Both the position numbers and the translations under genes were made by a program. Source: Cyanobacteria bacterium UBA2566 (GTDB taxonomy: Bacteria > Cyanobacteriota > Cyanobacteriia > Cyanobacteriales > Desertifilaceae). From it: a stretch of 64,000 nt of DNA. Shown piece by piece: positions 1 to 7,380 of the stretch; position 1 is the stretch's first letter, and the number at the start of each line of letters is the position of its first letter. Where the stretch lies: assembly GCA_002340255.1 (NCBI GenBank), contig DDLS01000174.1:1-64000 (forward strand). The letters are read 5' to 3'. The notes under the pieces were generated by a model. The model had not been told where the DNA came from, searched no databases, and saw only the letters and a program-made list of their open reading frames with translations.

Positions 1-225
1 GCTGCCTTGTCACCCCTTGAGAGTTTCAGGATTTAACTGGCGCACCCTCGCAGTTCCCACGGGTTTAGATTCTATATACGCTAGGAGATGATCCGCTTGT
101 TCATCAAAGCCATCAAACTCTAAACTCGGATCGACTCCTTGTTCGTTTTGGAACACTTCTATGCGAATGTTGGCGATCGCCTCCTCTTGTTCCCCATAAG
201 AGACTCGCTCAATCTCCACGTTCAT
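1..225 (-). pseudogene. GNAT N-acetyltransferase, 5' part with frameshift
   Basis: The 71 readable codons resemble the N-terminus of cyanobacterial GNAT acetyltransferases (IRIEVFQNEQGVDP, then a beta strand VGTARVR). The frame stops at TGA (10-12) just after a run of four G. Removing one G would continue as ETLKGDKAA, which fits the step into the acetyl-CoA-binding part of the family, so I read a one-base frameshift. The rest lies beyond the window edge, so intactness cannot be judged. The family transfers acetyl from acetyl-CoA to amines; no substrate can be named. Confidence 0.55.
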
Positions 226-268
226 CTTCGATTTCCTTATGCCACAGAAACATTCAAATTAATTGTTC

Positions 269-949
269 TTAAAAGTCCTCTTGTGAAATACGAATGACTG
301 GAGAGGTTGTAACTTCTTCATAAGTTGCAATGTTGTTATCCCGCTCTTCTTTCTGCCTAACTTTAACTTCGTTAGCTAAATCTTCTAATTCCTGAGAATA
401 CAGCCATTTATGTTTAACTTGTGTGGAGGTAGTATATCCACTTCCTTGAATCTTTCCTCCGGCCGCTTGGATAATAGACAGGACATTGGGTTTATACACC
501 TCAAGCTCAAGCTCAATTGCTTTTTTTTGCCGTTTTAATTCTGCATAACGCTCTAATAAATCGAGTCCGTTAATTACCAGATCGACGATGGGTGTTAAGT
601 CAATTTTGTTGCTATTTAGGGGAGGGTTAAAGTAGGAAATTGCTTGAGCTGCCATATTTTCTAAATCTTCATTATTAAACCATGTCATATAAGCAATATA
701 TTGAACATTTGATCGCTTGAAGTCCACTAATTTATCATGATTTTGCAACTGTTCGGATAGGTGGGTTGTGCTTATTCCAATGTAATGAACGCGATACCCG
801 CTATCAACCGCGAAGTAAATACCTGGGAATTCGGGTAAATCCTGTAGATGTTTAAGGTTTGTTTTCACCAGTTTTTGGATAGTCAGGCTAGTAAAAACTG
901 GAACAAGCTGTACGTCATCATCTTGTTTCTGTTCGATTTGGTTGGCCAT
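269..949 (-). CDS. GIY-YIG domain protein
   Basis: The 226-residue protein has a GIY motif at about residues 43-45 and a YIG motif at 56-58, the two landmarks of GIY-YIG nuclease domains, followed by an E-containing helix ending in FNPPLN, also usual there. The position where the family carries a catalytic arginine (R in RLxxH) reads QLQNH here, so nuclease activity is doubtful. A charged helical stretch follows (about 125-150), then a C-terminal half rich in Lys and Glu. A GAGGAC ribosome site lies 6 bases before the ATG. Function beyond possible DNA binding or cutting is unknown. Confidence 0.65.
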   Translation of the reverse strand: MANQIEQKQDDDVQLVPVFTSLTIQKLVKTNLKHLQDLPEFPGIYFAVDSGYRVHYIGISTTHLSEQLQNHDKLVDFKRSNVQYIAYMTWFNNEDLENMAAQAISYFNPPLNSNKIDLTPIVDLVINGLDLLERYAELKRQKKAIELELEVYKPNVLSIIQAAGGKIQGSGYTTSTQVKHKWLYSQELEDLANEVKVRQKEERDNNIATYEEVTTSPVIRISQEDF

Positions 950-1039
950 TCGTTAATGTCCTCGGTTTTCTTTGTCTCTAGTTTAACCAACCTATATAAA
1001 AAGTTGGTTGTTTTTAAAAATTATTTACCTCAACTCAGG

Positions 1040-2113
1040 TTAAATATACCGAGAAATATCCTCCTTACAATCATCTGCCAGATAAGACAGAGCGCGGAAA
1101 CGTAACCCCACCAACTGCTCATACAGAGGATTTAACTTACACATGGGGGGAATATGAACAATTTTATGCCCGAACAGCTTAATATCCCGTTCAAACGGAC
1201 ATTGAGGCGGGATCATTTTACAGAGGAATCGTGCCATATAAGGTGTATTAATATCTAAACCATCTAACCAATCCCGTACCGGATGTAAAACATCACCGTC
1301 TGGAAAAGTTTTTTGCAACTTTTCAATTAGCGCTTGGCGTTTTTGTTCGGGCAAGTTTTCGGATGTAATCAATAAAAACTTGAGAGCATCTAATACTTCA
1401 TTCGAGGGTTCTAGTGCCGCGCAATACTCTTGTAATACCTGGTCTTCCTCTTCCGAATAGGTTCCATTCGCCAAGGCCATAATCACCCCAGTCCGCAGAA
1501 AATTCTCTGCTACTGAGGTTTCACGTCCTAAAACCGCTGCCAATTCTTCCCCAGTAATGGGTTTCAGGGAGCCTAAATTTAGATTAGTGCCCAACTCGTC
1601 TTTAATTAACTCAGCAATCAGCTCTTGTTCCTCTGGATTATATTCGCCATCAGCCCAAGCAACAGTTAACAACCCTCTTAACCAAGCCGTAATATGATGA
1701 TTTAGAGTGCGGACTCTCTGACACAATAGGCGAATAATATTTAATCCCAATTCCGGATATTTTTCAATAGATTTATAGAGATTTTCTTGGGATAAAACCA
1801 AACATTTACACTCTTCTAGGGTAGTGACAGAAGCCGAATGAGATTGGGAATCTAAAACTGACATTTCTCCAAAATAGTCCCCCGGTTTGAAATGGGCTAA
1901 CCTCAGTCCGCCGATATGGACTTCTACTTCTCCAGAGAGGAGAATATAGAGATAGGAACCGATTTCATCTTGACGGAAGATGGTGTGACCGGCAGGAAAT
2001 TCGATTTCTCCCAATTGATTGGCAATTTCTGCTAAAAAACCATCATCTTCAGCTTTAATATTGCCAAAGATGGGGATATCTTTAAGCCGTTCCAGAGATT
2101 GTGTAGAGATCAT
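1040..2113 (-). CDS. Cyclic-nucleotide-binding / TerB-like / Mo-nitrogenase-C-like protein
   Basis: Three regions can be seen in 357 residues. Residues about 10-130 form a cNMP-binding domain (FPAGHTIFRQDE, GDYFGEMSVLD, SASVTTLEECKCLVL). Residues about 145-270 look like a TerB-type helical domain (AWADGEYNPEEQELIAELI and a second similar half, ALANGTYSEEEDQVLQEY). The last 75 residues resemble the small cyanobacterial family named after Mo-dependent nitrogenase C-terminus (PVRDWLDGLDINTPYMARF, CPFERDI). The ATG overlaps the stop of the upstream cNMP gene by 4 bases, which suggests translational coupling. A signalling or adaptor role responding to a bound ligand is likely, but the partner is unknown and the domain name does not prove any link to nitrogenase. 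Confidence 0.7.
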   Translation of the reverse strand: MISTQSLERLKDIPIFGNIKAEDDGFLAEIANQLGEIEFPAGHTIFRQDEIGSYLYILLSGEVEVHIGGLRLAHFKPGDYFGEMSVLDSQSHSASVTTLEECKCLVLSQENLYKSIEKYPELGLNIIRLLCQRVRTLNHHITAWLRGLLTVAWADGEYNPEEQELIAELIKDELGTNLNLGSLKPITGEELAAVLGRETSVAENFLRTGVIMALANGTYSEEEDQVLQEYCAALEPSNEVLDALKFLLITSENLPEQKRQALIEKLQKTFPDGDVLHPVRDWLDGLDINTPYMARFLCKMIPPQCPFERDIKLFGHKIVHIPPMCKLNPLYEQLVGLRFRALSYLADDCKEDISRYI

Positions 2114-2616
2114 GATAAAACTTGCTGTTGTACCTGGTGATAAAATAAGTCTTCCGATGCCCCAAAGAGGCGATTGAGTTTACGCACCCGTTGGCAGAGA
2201 ACATTAATCATTTGGATGGCTACTTTGGGTCGTTCTTTAATGGCTCGATAAACTTGTTCTTGGGTTAAGACCAGACATTGACAAGGTTCTAGGGTTGTTA
2301 CAGAGGCCGATCGCGGCCGGGATTCAAAGATCGCCATTTCACCAAAATAAGATCCAGGGGTCAGTTCTGCCAGTTGCACGTCATCAAAATGGACTTTGAC
2401 CCGACCAGAAAAGAGAATATAGAGTAAATCGCCGCGATCGCCCTGAGCAAAAATGGTATGGTCTGCGGGAAACTGCACCTCTTCTAAATGAGTCGCTAAC
2501 TGTTCTATGAACTCCGTTTGAGCGAGATCTTGGAAGATGACCAGCTTGGTTAAAAAATTGAGTCGGTCTGCCACACTGAGTGTGAGAGTTGTGCGATCGC
2601 CTGTATCAGTCACCAT
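2110..2616 (-). CDS. Cyclic-nucleotide-binding domain protein
   Basis: This is a 168-residue single-domain protein with a full cNMP-binding fold: FPADHTIFAQGDRGDLLYIL, the phosphate-binding-cassette region GSYFGEMAIFESRPRSASV, and a C-terminal helix. It has no DNA-binding HTH of the Crp type. It is a shorter paralogue of the gene that follows, sharing the LxLTQExxYxxIxxxP region, and the two genes overlap ATGA. The pair probably arose by duplication and may bind cAMP, cGMP or another ligand as a regulatory input. The start at 2616 is the first ATG and gives a complete domain. Confidence 0.75.
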   Translation of the reverse strand: MVTDTGDRTTLTLSVADRLNFLTKLVIFQDLAQTEFIEQLATHLEEVQFPADHTIFAQGDRGDLLYILFSGRVKVHFDDVQLAELTPGSYFGEMAIFESRPRSASVTTLEPCQCLVLTQEQVYRAIKERPKVAIQMINVLCQRVRKLNRLFGASEDLFYHQVQQQVLS

Positions 2617-2745
2617 AGGCTTTAGATGAATTAAAACGGCCTGCTATCTAAGCTACCATGTCGTTTGGTTTCTGAGCAGTAGGGAAAACGTCCCAAGTCA
2701 TGGGTTAAGCTTCTGGATCAGTAAATAGATTGGATCAGTATAGCA

Positions 2746-3729
2746 ATGACCGATTATGACTCTCCTTGGAAAGAAGCCATCTCCCTCTACTTTCCCGAAT
2801 TTATGCGCTTCTTCTTCCCCAACATTGCCACAGACATCGACTGGAGTCGAGGATTTCAATTCCTCGACACCGAACTCCAGAAAATCAAGCGGGAAACCGA
2901 AACTGGGCGACGAGAAGCGGATAAACTCGTTCAAGTTTGGCAACATAATGGACAAGAAACCTGGGTTTTACTCCACATCGAAGTCCAATCTCAGCCCCAA
3001 TCAGAATTTGCCGAGCGCATGTATATTTACAACTCTAGGCTCTTCGACACCTATCGTCGCCAAGTCGTCAGTTTAGCTGTCTTAGCCGACGAGCGCTCCT
3101 CCTGGAGACCCCATCGCTACAAACGAAAACTGTGGGGATGCAAGTCGAGCTTAAACTTTCCCATAGTCAAGCTTCTAGACTACAATATCAGTGAACTAGA
3201 GAGTGACCCAAACCCCTTTGCGGCCATAGTTCAAGCTCATAGAGCCGCTCAAGCCATGGGTGAAAACCCAGAAAATGGCTATCCAAACAAACTTAGGTTA
3301 GTCAAAAGCCTCTATGAACGAGGATTATCCCGCCAGGATATAGTAGAGCTATTTCGGCTCATCGACTGGCTGATGGAACTTCCAGAACCAGAAGAGCGGC
3401 GGTTATGGGCAGAAATGGAAACCTTAGAGAAGGAGAAAGTCATGCCTTACATTACCAGTGTTGAACGCTTTGGAATTGAGAAAGGACGCGAAGAAGGACG
3501 CGAAGAAGGACGCGCTGAGGGGCAACAAGAAGCTATCCTTCGTATCTTGGCAGTCCGTTTTGTGGAGGTTCCAGCCGAGTTAAAAGAGCAAGTGAGGGCG
3601 AGAGCCAACTTGGAAGTGCTGGCAGAACTGTTGACTCAAGCTGTAACAGCCGAATCTTTGCCCTCTTTCCAAACCGTAGTGGATGAAATGGCTACATCAG
3701 CACAAGAGCCAGATAACCCAGAAGAGTGA
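2746..3729 (+). CDS. Rpn family recombination-promoting nuclease / putative transposase
   Basis: The 327-residue protein opens with the typical cyanobacterial Rpn/PD-(D/E)XK start (WKEAISLYFPEFMRFFFP) and contains the nuclease core TWVLLHIEVQSQPQSEFAERM, where the E-x-Q element supplies active-site residues. A charged helix with three EEGR repeats sits at about 245-260 before a C-terminal domain (AILRILAVRF...LLTQAVTAESLPSF) that is common in these proteins. The family is linked to horizontal transfer and RecA-independent recombination in E. coli, but most cyanobacterial members are uncharacterised. A second, more distant Rpn gene lies at 4495-5343. Confidence 0.75.
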   Translation: MTDYDSPWKEAISLYFPEFMRFFFPNIATDIDWSRGFQFLDTELQKIKRETETGRREADKLVQVWQHNGQETWVLLHIEVQSQPQSEFAERMYIYNSRLFDTYRRQVVSLAVLADERSSWRPHRYKRKLWGCKSSLNFPIVKLLDYNISELESDPNPFAAIVQAHRAAQAMGENPENGYPNKLRLVKSLYERGLSRQDIVELFRLIDWLMELPEPEERRLWAEMETLEKEKVMPYITSVERFGIEKGREEGREEGRAEGQQEAILRILAVRFVEVPAELKEQVRARANLEVLAELLTQAVTAESLPSFQTVVDEMATSAQEPDNPEE

Positions 3730-3758
3730 TGTTTCTCTCCTCAATGATCTGAGCCGGT

Positions 3759-4472
3759 TTAGAATTCCTCTAAAAATTGGTCAATTACAGCGACGGGTTC
3801 ACTCGCACACTGTGGCTGGTCATAAATGCGGATCAGATCGATACCCGGAAGGCATTCCAAATCACTTAATTCTGGAATGGCTAACTCTTTTGACTGCACA
3901 ATGAGTAAGCCAGATTTATCGTGATGCTGCACCAGGAGATCAAAAATATAACTTTTCCGACTATTGCCTATCGTCAGACGGAATTGGGGACTGACCAGAA
4001 AATTAATGTTGCGAGCTTCAAGAATTTCTGCAAGTGTGGCGACAATGGAGCAATGACAGGTTAGATTTTGCCAGCGAATAACGGCATCTTGTGAATAGGT
4101 CAAGGAATGAATATCCGAGGAAGAATCTGTAACCGCAGGTTCAATTAAATTAGCGACCAAACGAGAGCCAGCTAAATTCGCTCCACTGAGATCCGCACCA
4201 CTCAAGTTAACCTCAATCACCAAATTGCGCTGAATATTCACTTTATGATGGTTCAGATAGCGACGAATAACCGCCTTCAAATTATCTTTTTTAACCCGCT
4301 CCCCTAACTCTTGAGAGAGTCGCTTCCACAGTTTAGCGCCCACATCCTTGATATAATCGGGATCGTAGCCCGTATCCTGGGCAATTTTACTGTAAGATTT
4401 ACCTTCCCAAGATTGCCGAAAGACAATTTCTTGGACTTGAGTCAACGCTTCATAGTCCAAAATGGTTTCCAC
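3759..4472 (-). CDS. N-terminal HTH (vMAP-type) / pentapeptide protein with unknown C-terminal domain
   Basis: Residues about 1-80 match the N-terminal helix-turn-helix found in cyanobacterial vWA-MoxR-associated and AAA-like proteins (ALTQVQEIVFRQSWEGKSYSKIAQ, GYDPDYIKDVGAKLWKRLS). A short pentapeptide-repeat stretch follows (LSGADLSGANLAGSRL, about 90-105). The last 120 residues (IVATLAEILEARNINFLVSPQFRLTI, then IFDLLVQHH, LLIVQSKE) look like a small alpha/beta domain that might be nuclease-like because of the D...Q-x-K spacing, but I cannot name it. The large effector usually attached to this HTH is absent. Confidence 0.6.
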   Translation of the reverse strand: METILDYEALTQVQEIVFRQSWEGKSYSKIAQDTGYDPDYIKDVGAKLWKRLSQELGERVKKDNLKAVIRRYLNHHKVNIQRNLVIEVNLSGADLSGANLAGSRLVANLIEPAVTDSSSDIHSLTYSQDAVIRWQNLTCHCSIVATLAEILEARNINFLVSPQFRLTIGNSRKSYIFDLLVQHHDKSGLLIVQSKELAIPELSDLECLPGIDLIRIYDQPQCASEPVAVIDQFLEEF

Positions 4473-4494
4473 CCAAGTTAAGCTTCATCAACGG

Positions 4495-5343
4495 TCATTG
4501 GGGTAGACTAGCGAGCCATTCAGTTAAGTCCTGCTGTTGTTGGAAGTTAGGCATCGCTTCCATTAACCCTTGGAGTTGGGTAAATGAAAGATCATAAATT
4601 TTTTCTTCCGTCTCTGCTGCGATCGTGCCAATTTTCTGGCGTAACATCATTAAGACCGCTTCCTGGCGACCTTCTTGGCGACCTTGTTTAACCCCTTCCT
4701 TCATTCCTTTTTGCAGGATAAATTGATAGAAAGAAGAGTCTTCTAGCAAATCTTCGCGGAAGAGGTCTTGAATAATTTCCGGGTTGTGAATGAGTCCAGA
4801 CATAATAGCAGTACAGGCGATGATTTCTTTGCGTTGATTGGGGTCAGGAATTTTGCGCGTGGCCTCTGCTACCTGTTGTAGCAGATCTCGCGGCGCATTG
4901 CTACGAGTCAGAGGGGCTAAAGGGAGAAGAGCAGCATCACTGAGGAAGGGAGTAGGATCTTGTTCCCACAGACGGAGGACACGATATTTGTGAAGGGTAT
5001 TTTGGACTTGGAAGCGATCGACATAAACTTCAGGTGAGGTGGTTTGTTTGAGGAAAATGACGACTTGTTCAATGGTACAGTGATATTTGCGATAAAGCCT
5101 TAACCAATAGTCGATCATCCGCTCTGCTAAGGGTGGGTCAGCTTTAGGAATGCGCTCAAATTCCAGATGGAGGATCGTATCGGCTGCTTTGAGTAAGATT
5201 AAGGAGTCAGCACGAACCGGTTCAGTAGAGAGTTCAGTTTTAATCACTTGCACATTACTGGTATTGACTTGGGGAAGCAGCAAACGGACAAAACTGATTG
5301 GGTTTTGGGTTGCCAGGAATTTACAGGTGTTGTCAAAAGCCAC
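4495..5343 (-). CDS. Rpn family PD-(D/E)XK protein
   Basis: The 282-residue protein starts with the family's CKFLATQNPISFVRLLLP and has the predicted nuclease core DSLILLKAADTILHLEFER, in which D...E-x-E/R would be the metal-binding residues. The middle (HKYRVLRLWEQDPTPFL) and the charged stretch KEGVKQGRQEGRQEAVLMMLRQ are standard for cyanobacterial Rpn-like proteins. It lies 22 bases upstream of the HTH/pentapeptide gene on the same strand and may share its transcript. Biological role is unproven. Confidence 0.75.
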   Translation of the reverse strand: MAFDNTCKFLATQNPISFVRLLLPQVNTSNVQVIKTELSTEPVRADSLILLKAADTILHLEFERIPKADPPLAERMIDYWLRLYRKYHCTIEQVVIFLKQTTSPEVYVDRFQVQNTLHKYRVLRLWEQDPTPFLSDAALLPLAPLTRSNAPRDLLQQVAEATRKIPDPNQRKEIIACTAIMSGLIHNPEIIQDLFREDLLEDSSFYQFILQKGMKEGVKQGRQEGRQEAVLMMLRQKIGTIAAETEEKIYDLSFTQLQGLMEAMPNFQQQQDLTEWLASLPQ

Positions 5344-5399
5344 AATCTACGAGAGACCCAAACGTGAAGTTTCTCCATAATTCTACCTTACATTCAGGG

Positions 5400-5786
5400 T
5401 TACTCTTCTGGGTCGATCGCATGGTCTTTCAGCAGTTCTAAGGGAATCGCGGCTAAGGTATTGAGATGGGTAGCAGATAGAACAACAGGAGGGGCAACGC
5501 CAGCTTCGAGGGCTTCTTTCCAACGGGAGGCACATAAACACCAGCGATCGCCACTTTTGAGTCCGGGAAATTGATACACTGGTACGGGGGTACTTAAGTC
5601 GTTTCCCTGTTCGCGAGTATAGGCTAAAAATTCTTCGGTTACTTGGGCACAAACTACATGCAGACCGAAATCTCCGGGCCCGGTTTCGCAATATCCGGTG
5701 CGATAATATCCCGTCATGGGGTCAGTACAACAGGGTTGTAACGGTTCACCGAATACATTTTTGGCTTCCGATTGGGTTTCAGGCAT
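5400..5786 (-). CDS. DUF2237 family protein
   Basis: This 128-residue protein matches the DUF2237 family closely over its whole length: KNVFGEPLQPCCTDPMTGYYRTGYC, GLHVVCAQVTEEFLAYTREQGNDLSTP, and GDRWCLCASRWKEAL with three conserved cysteine sites, followed by ATHLNTLAAIPLELLKDHAID. The family is widespread and small, and its biochemical function is not established. The gene stands alone between the Rpn gene and the divergent exodeoxyribonuclease gene. Confidence 0.85.
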   Translation of the reverse strand: MPETQSEAKNVFGEPLQPCCTDPMTGYYRTGYCETGPGDFGLHVVCAQVTEEFLAYTREQGNDLSTPVPVYQFPGLKSGDRWCLCASRWKEALEAGVAPPVVLSATHLNTLAAIPLELLKDHAIDPEE

Positions 5787-5897
5787 GAGGTTTAAGCATT
5801 TGTTTTCCGTTTATTTTAATCCGTAGGAGAGCATTCTTCTATCCCTCATTCAGTTACAATTTGAGAGGATCGTCTTCTCCCCCTATTACCCATTACC

Positions 5898-5910
5898 AGC
5901 GCGAAGCGCT
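5898..5910. repeat. Start-proximal palindrome, copy 1 (before xth)
   Basis: AGCGCgaaGCGCT lies 7 bases before the xth ATG, in the place of a Shine-Dalgarno site. It is preceded by the heptamer-like CCCTATTACCCATTACC. Confidence 0.7.
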
Positions 5911-5917
5911 ACAGTGA

Positions 5918-6709
5918 ATGAAAATTGCCACTTGGAATGTTAACTCGATTCGTACCCGACTAGATATTGTTCTGAATTGGCTGCGAGATAACCCAGTGGA
6001 TGTGTTGGGGTTGCAGGAAACTAAGGTAATTGACGATCTATTTCCGCGATCGCCCTTTGAAGAGGCTGGATATCATGTTTATGTCTCTGGGCAAAAGGCT
6101 TATAATGGCGTAGCCCTGATTACGCGATCGCCCCTATCAGAGGTTACCACTGGCTTTAGCCCCATTTTAGGCGCAGATCGGGTGGGGGAATTCGACGAGC
6201 AAAAGCGTTTAATTACCGGAGTTTTAGACAATATCCGCATTATCACAGTTTATGTGCCCAATGGTGGCGACTTTGAAAGTAATAAATATTTCTATAAATT
6301 AGATTGGCTCTCGCTTCTACAAGATTATCTTGATATTCTCCTCAAGCGCCATCCCCAAGGTGTGTGTATTAGTGGCGATTTTAACATTGTTCCGGAAGAT
6401 CGGGATGTGCATTTTGATGTTTCCCCCAATAGCCAAAAAACCGGAACGACTGCCAAAGAAAGGGAAGCCTTGCAACGCATTCTCAAGTTAGGATTAGCCG
6501 ACGCTTTCCGGAAATTCAACCAAGAAAAAGGTCAATATACTTGGTGGGATTATCGCCAAAATTCCTTTAAGCGTCAGCGAGGTTGGCGTATCGATCATCA
6601 CTATTTATCGGCTCCGTTAGGCGATCGAGCTTCAAAATGTATCATTGATATCGCCCCTCGACACTTGCCTAAACCGAGCGATCATACTCCCGTAATTGTC
6701 GAGTTTTAA
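5918..6709 (+). CDS. xth: Exodeoxyribonuclease III (AP endonuclease)
   Basis: The 263-residue protein is a full-length member of the ExoIII/AP-endonuclease family, which cleaves DNA 5' to abasic sites and removes nucleotides 3'-5' in base-excision repair. Visible catalytic signatures are TWNVNSIR near the start, GLQETKV (metal-binding Glu at about residue 34), SGDFNIVPEDRDVH (Asp/Asn pair) and the C-terminal PSDHTPVIVEF with the catalytic histidine. There is no clear Shine-Dalgarno; a palindromic repeat and CAGTGA immediately precede the ATG. The response-regulator gene begins 13 bases downstream. Confidence 0.92.
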   Translation: MKIATWNVNSIRTRLDIVLNWLRDNPVDVLGLQETKVIDDLFPRSPFEEAGYHVYVSGQKAYNGVALITRSPLSEVTTGFSPILGADRVGEFDEQKRLITGVLDNIRIITVYVPNGGDFESNKYFYKLDWLSLLQDYLDILLKRHPQGVCISGDFNIVPEDRDVHFDVSPNSQKTGTTAKEREALQRILKLGLADAFRKFNQEKGQYTWWDYRQNSFKRQRGWRIDHHYLSAPLGDRASKCIIDIAPRHLPKPSDHTPVIVEF

Positions 6710-6722
6710 TCCCTATTTTTTC

Positions 6723-7370
6723 ATGATCAAAATATTATTAGTAGACGATCAAAGCTTAGTCAGAGAAGGATTATCGAGTCTCCTGCAAACCAAACCCGAT
6801 CTAGACGTAATTGGAGCTGCTGAAAATGGCAAAGTTGCCGTTGAACGATCCCTATCTTTACAACCGGATGTCGTTTTAATGGATGTACGGATGCCGGTTA
6901 TGGACGGGGTTGCTGCGACTAAAGCGTTGCAAGAGCAGTGTCCCCACATTAAAGTTTTGGTCTTAACCACCTTTGATGATGATGAATATGTCACCCAAGC
7001 TGTGCTTTACGGTGCGAAGGGCTATTTATTAAAGGATACGCCCTCAGAAGATTTAGCCGAAGCCATTCGATCGGTTCATAAAGGTTATACCCATTTGGGG
7101 CCAGGATTATTAGAAAAAATGCTTACCAGTCAACCCGAACCAGAGGTGAATTCTGCACCACCAGAGTTACAACTGTTAACCCCAAGGGAGCAGGAGGTTT
7201 TGAAGCTCATTGGTGCGGGTTATAGTAATCGGGAAATTGCCAAAACCTTGTATATTTCTGAGCGCACGGTGAAAAACCATGTAGCCAATATTTTGAGTCG
7301 GCTTAATATCCGCGATCGCACTCAAGCGGCTATCCTGATCAATACCAAGTTTTCCAGCAGTAATGGATGA
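6723..7370 (+). CDS. NarL/FixJ-type response regulator
   Basis: Starting at MIKILLVDDQ, the protein has a receiver domain with acidic pocket DD (8-9), phospho-acceptor D54 in LMDVRMP and Lys in LLKDTPS, and a LuxR-type HTH at about 147-208 (LTPREQEVLKLIGAGYSNREIA...VKNHVANIL). It is a transcription factor activated by phosphorylation. An alternative start at 6696 would overlap the end of xth and add nine residues before the conserved MIKILLV, so 6723 is preferred. No cognate histidine kinase lies next to it, so it is an orphan here. Confidence 0.9.
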   Translation: MIKILLVDDQSLVREGLSSLLQTKPDLDVIGAAENGKVAVERSLSLQPDVVLMDVRMPVMDGVAATKALQEQCPHIKVLVLTTFDDDEYVTQAVLYGAKGYLLKDTPSEDLAEAIRSVHKGYTHLGPGLLEKMLTSQPEPEVNSAPPELQLLTPREQEVLKLIGAGYSNREIAKTLYISERTVKNHVANILSRLNIRDRTQAAILINTKFSSSNG

Positions 7371-7380
7371 AGGATAACCC

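Noticed and set aside
5383..5691. 102-codon frame opposite frame of DUF2237
   Set aside because: It overlaps the well-supported DUF2237 gene and has a biased Arg/Ser composition typical of an out-of-frame reading.
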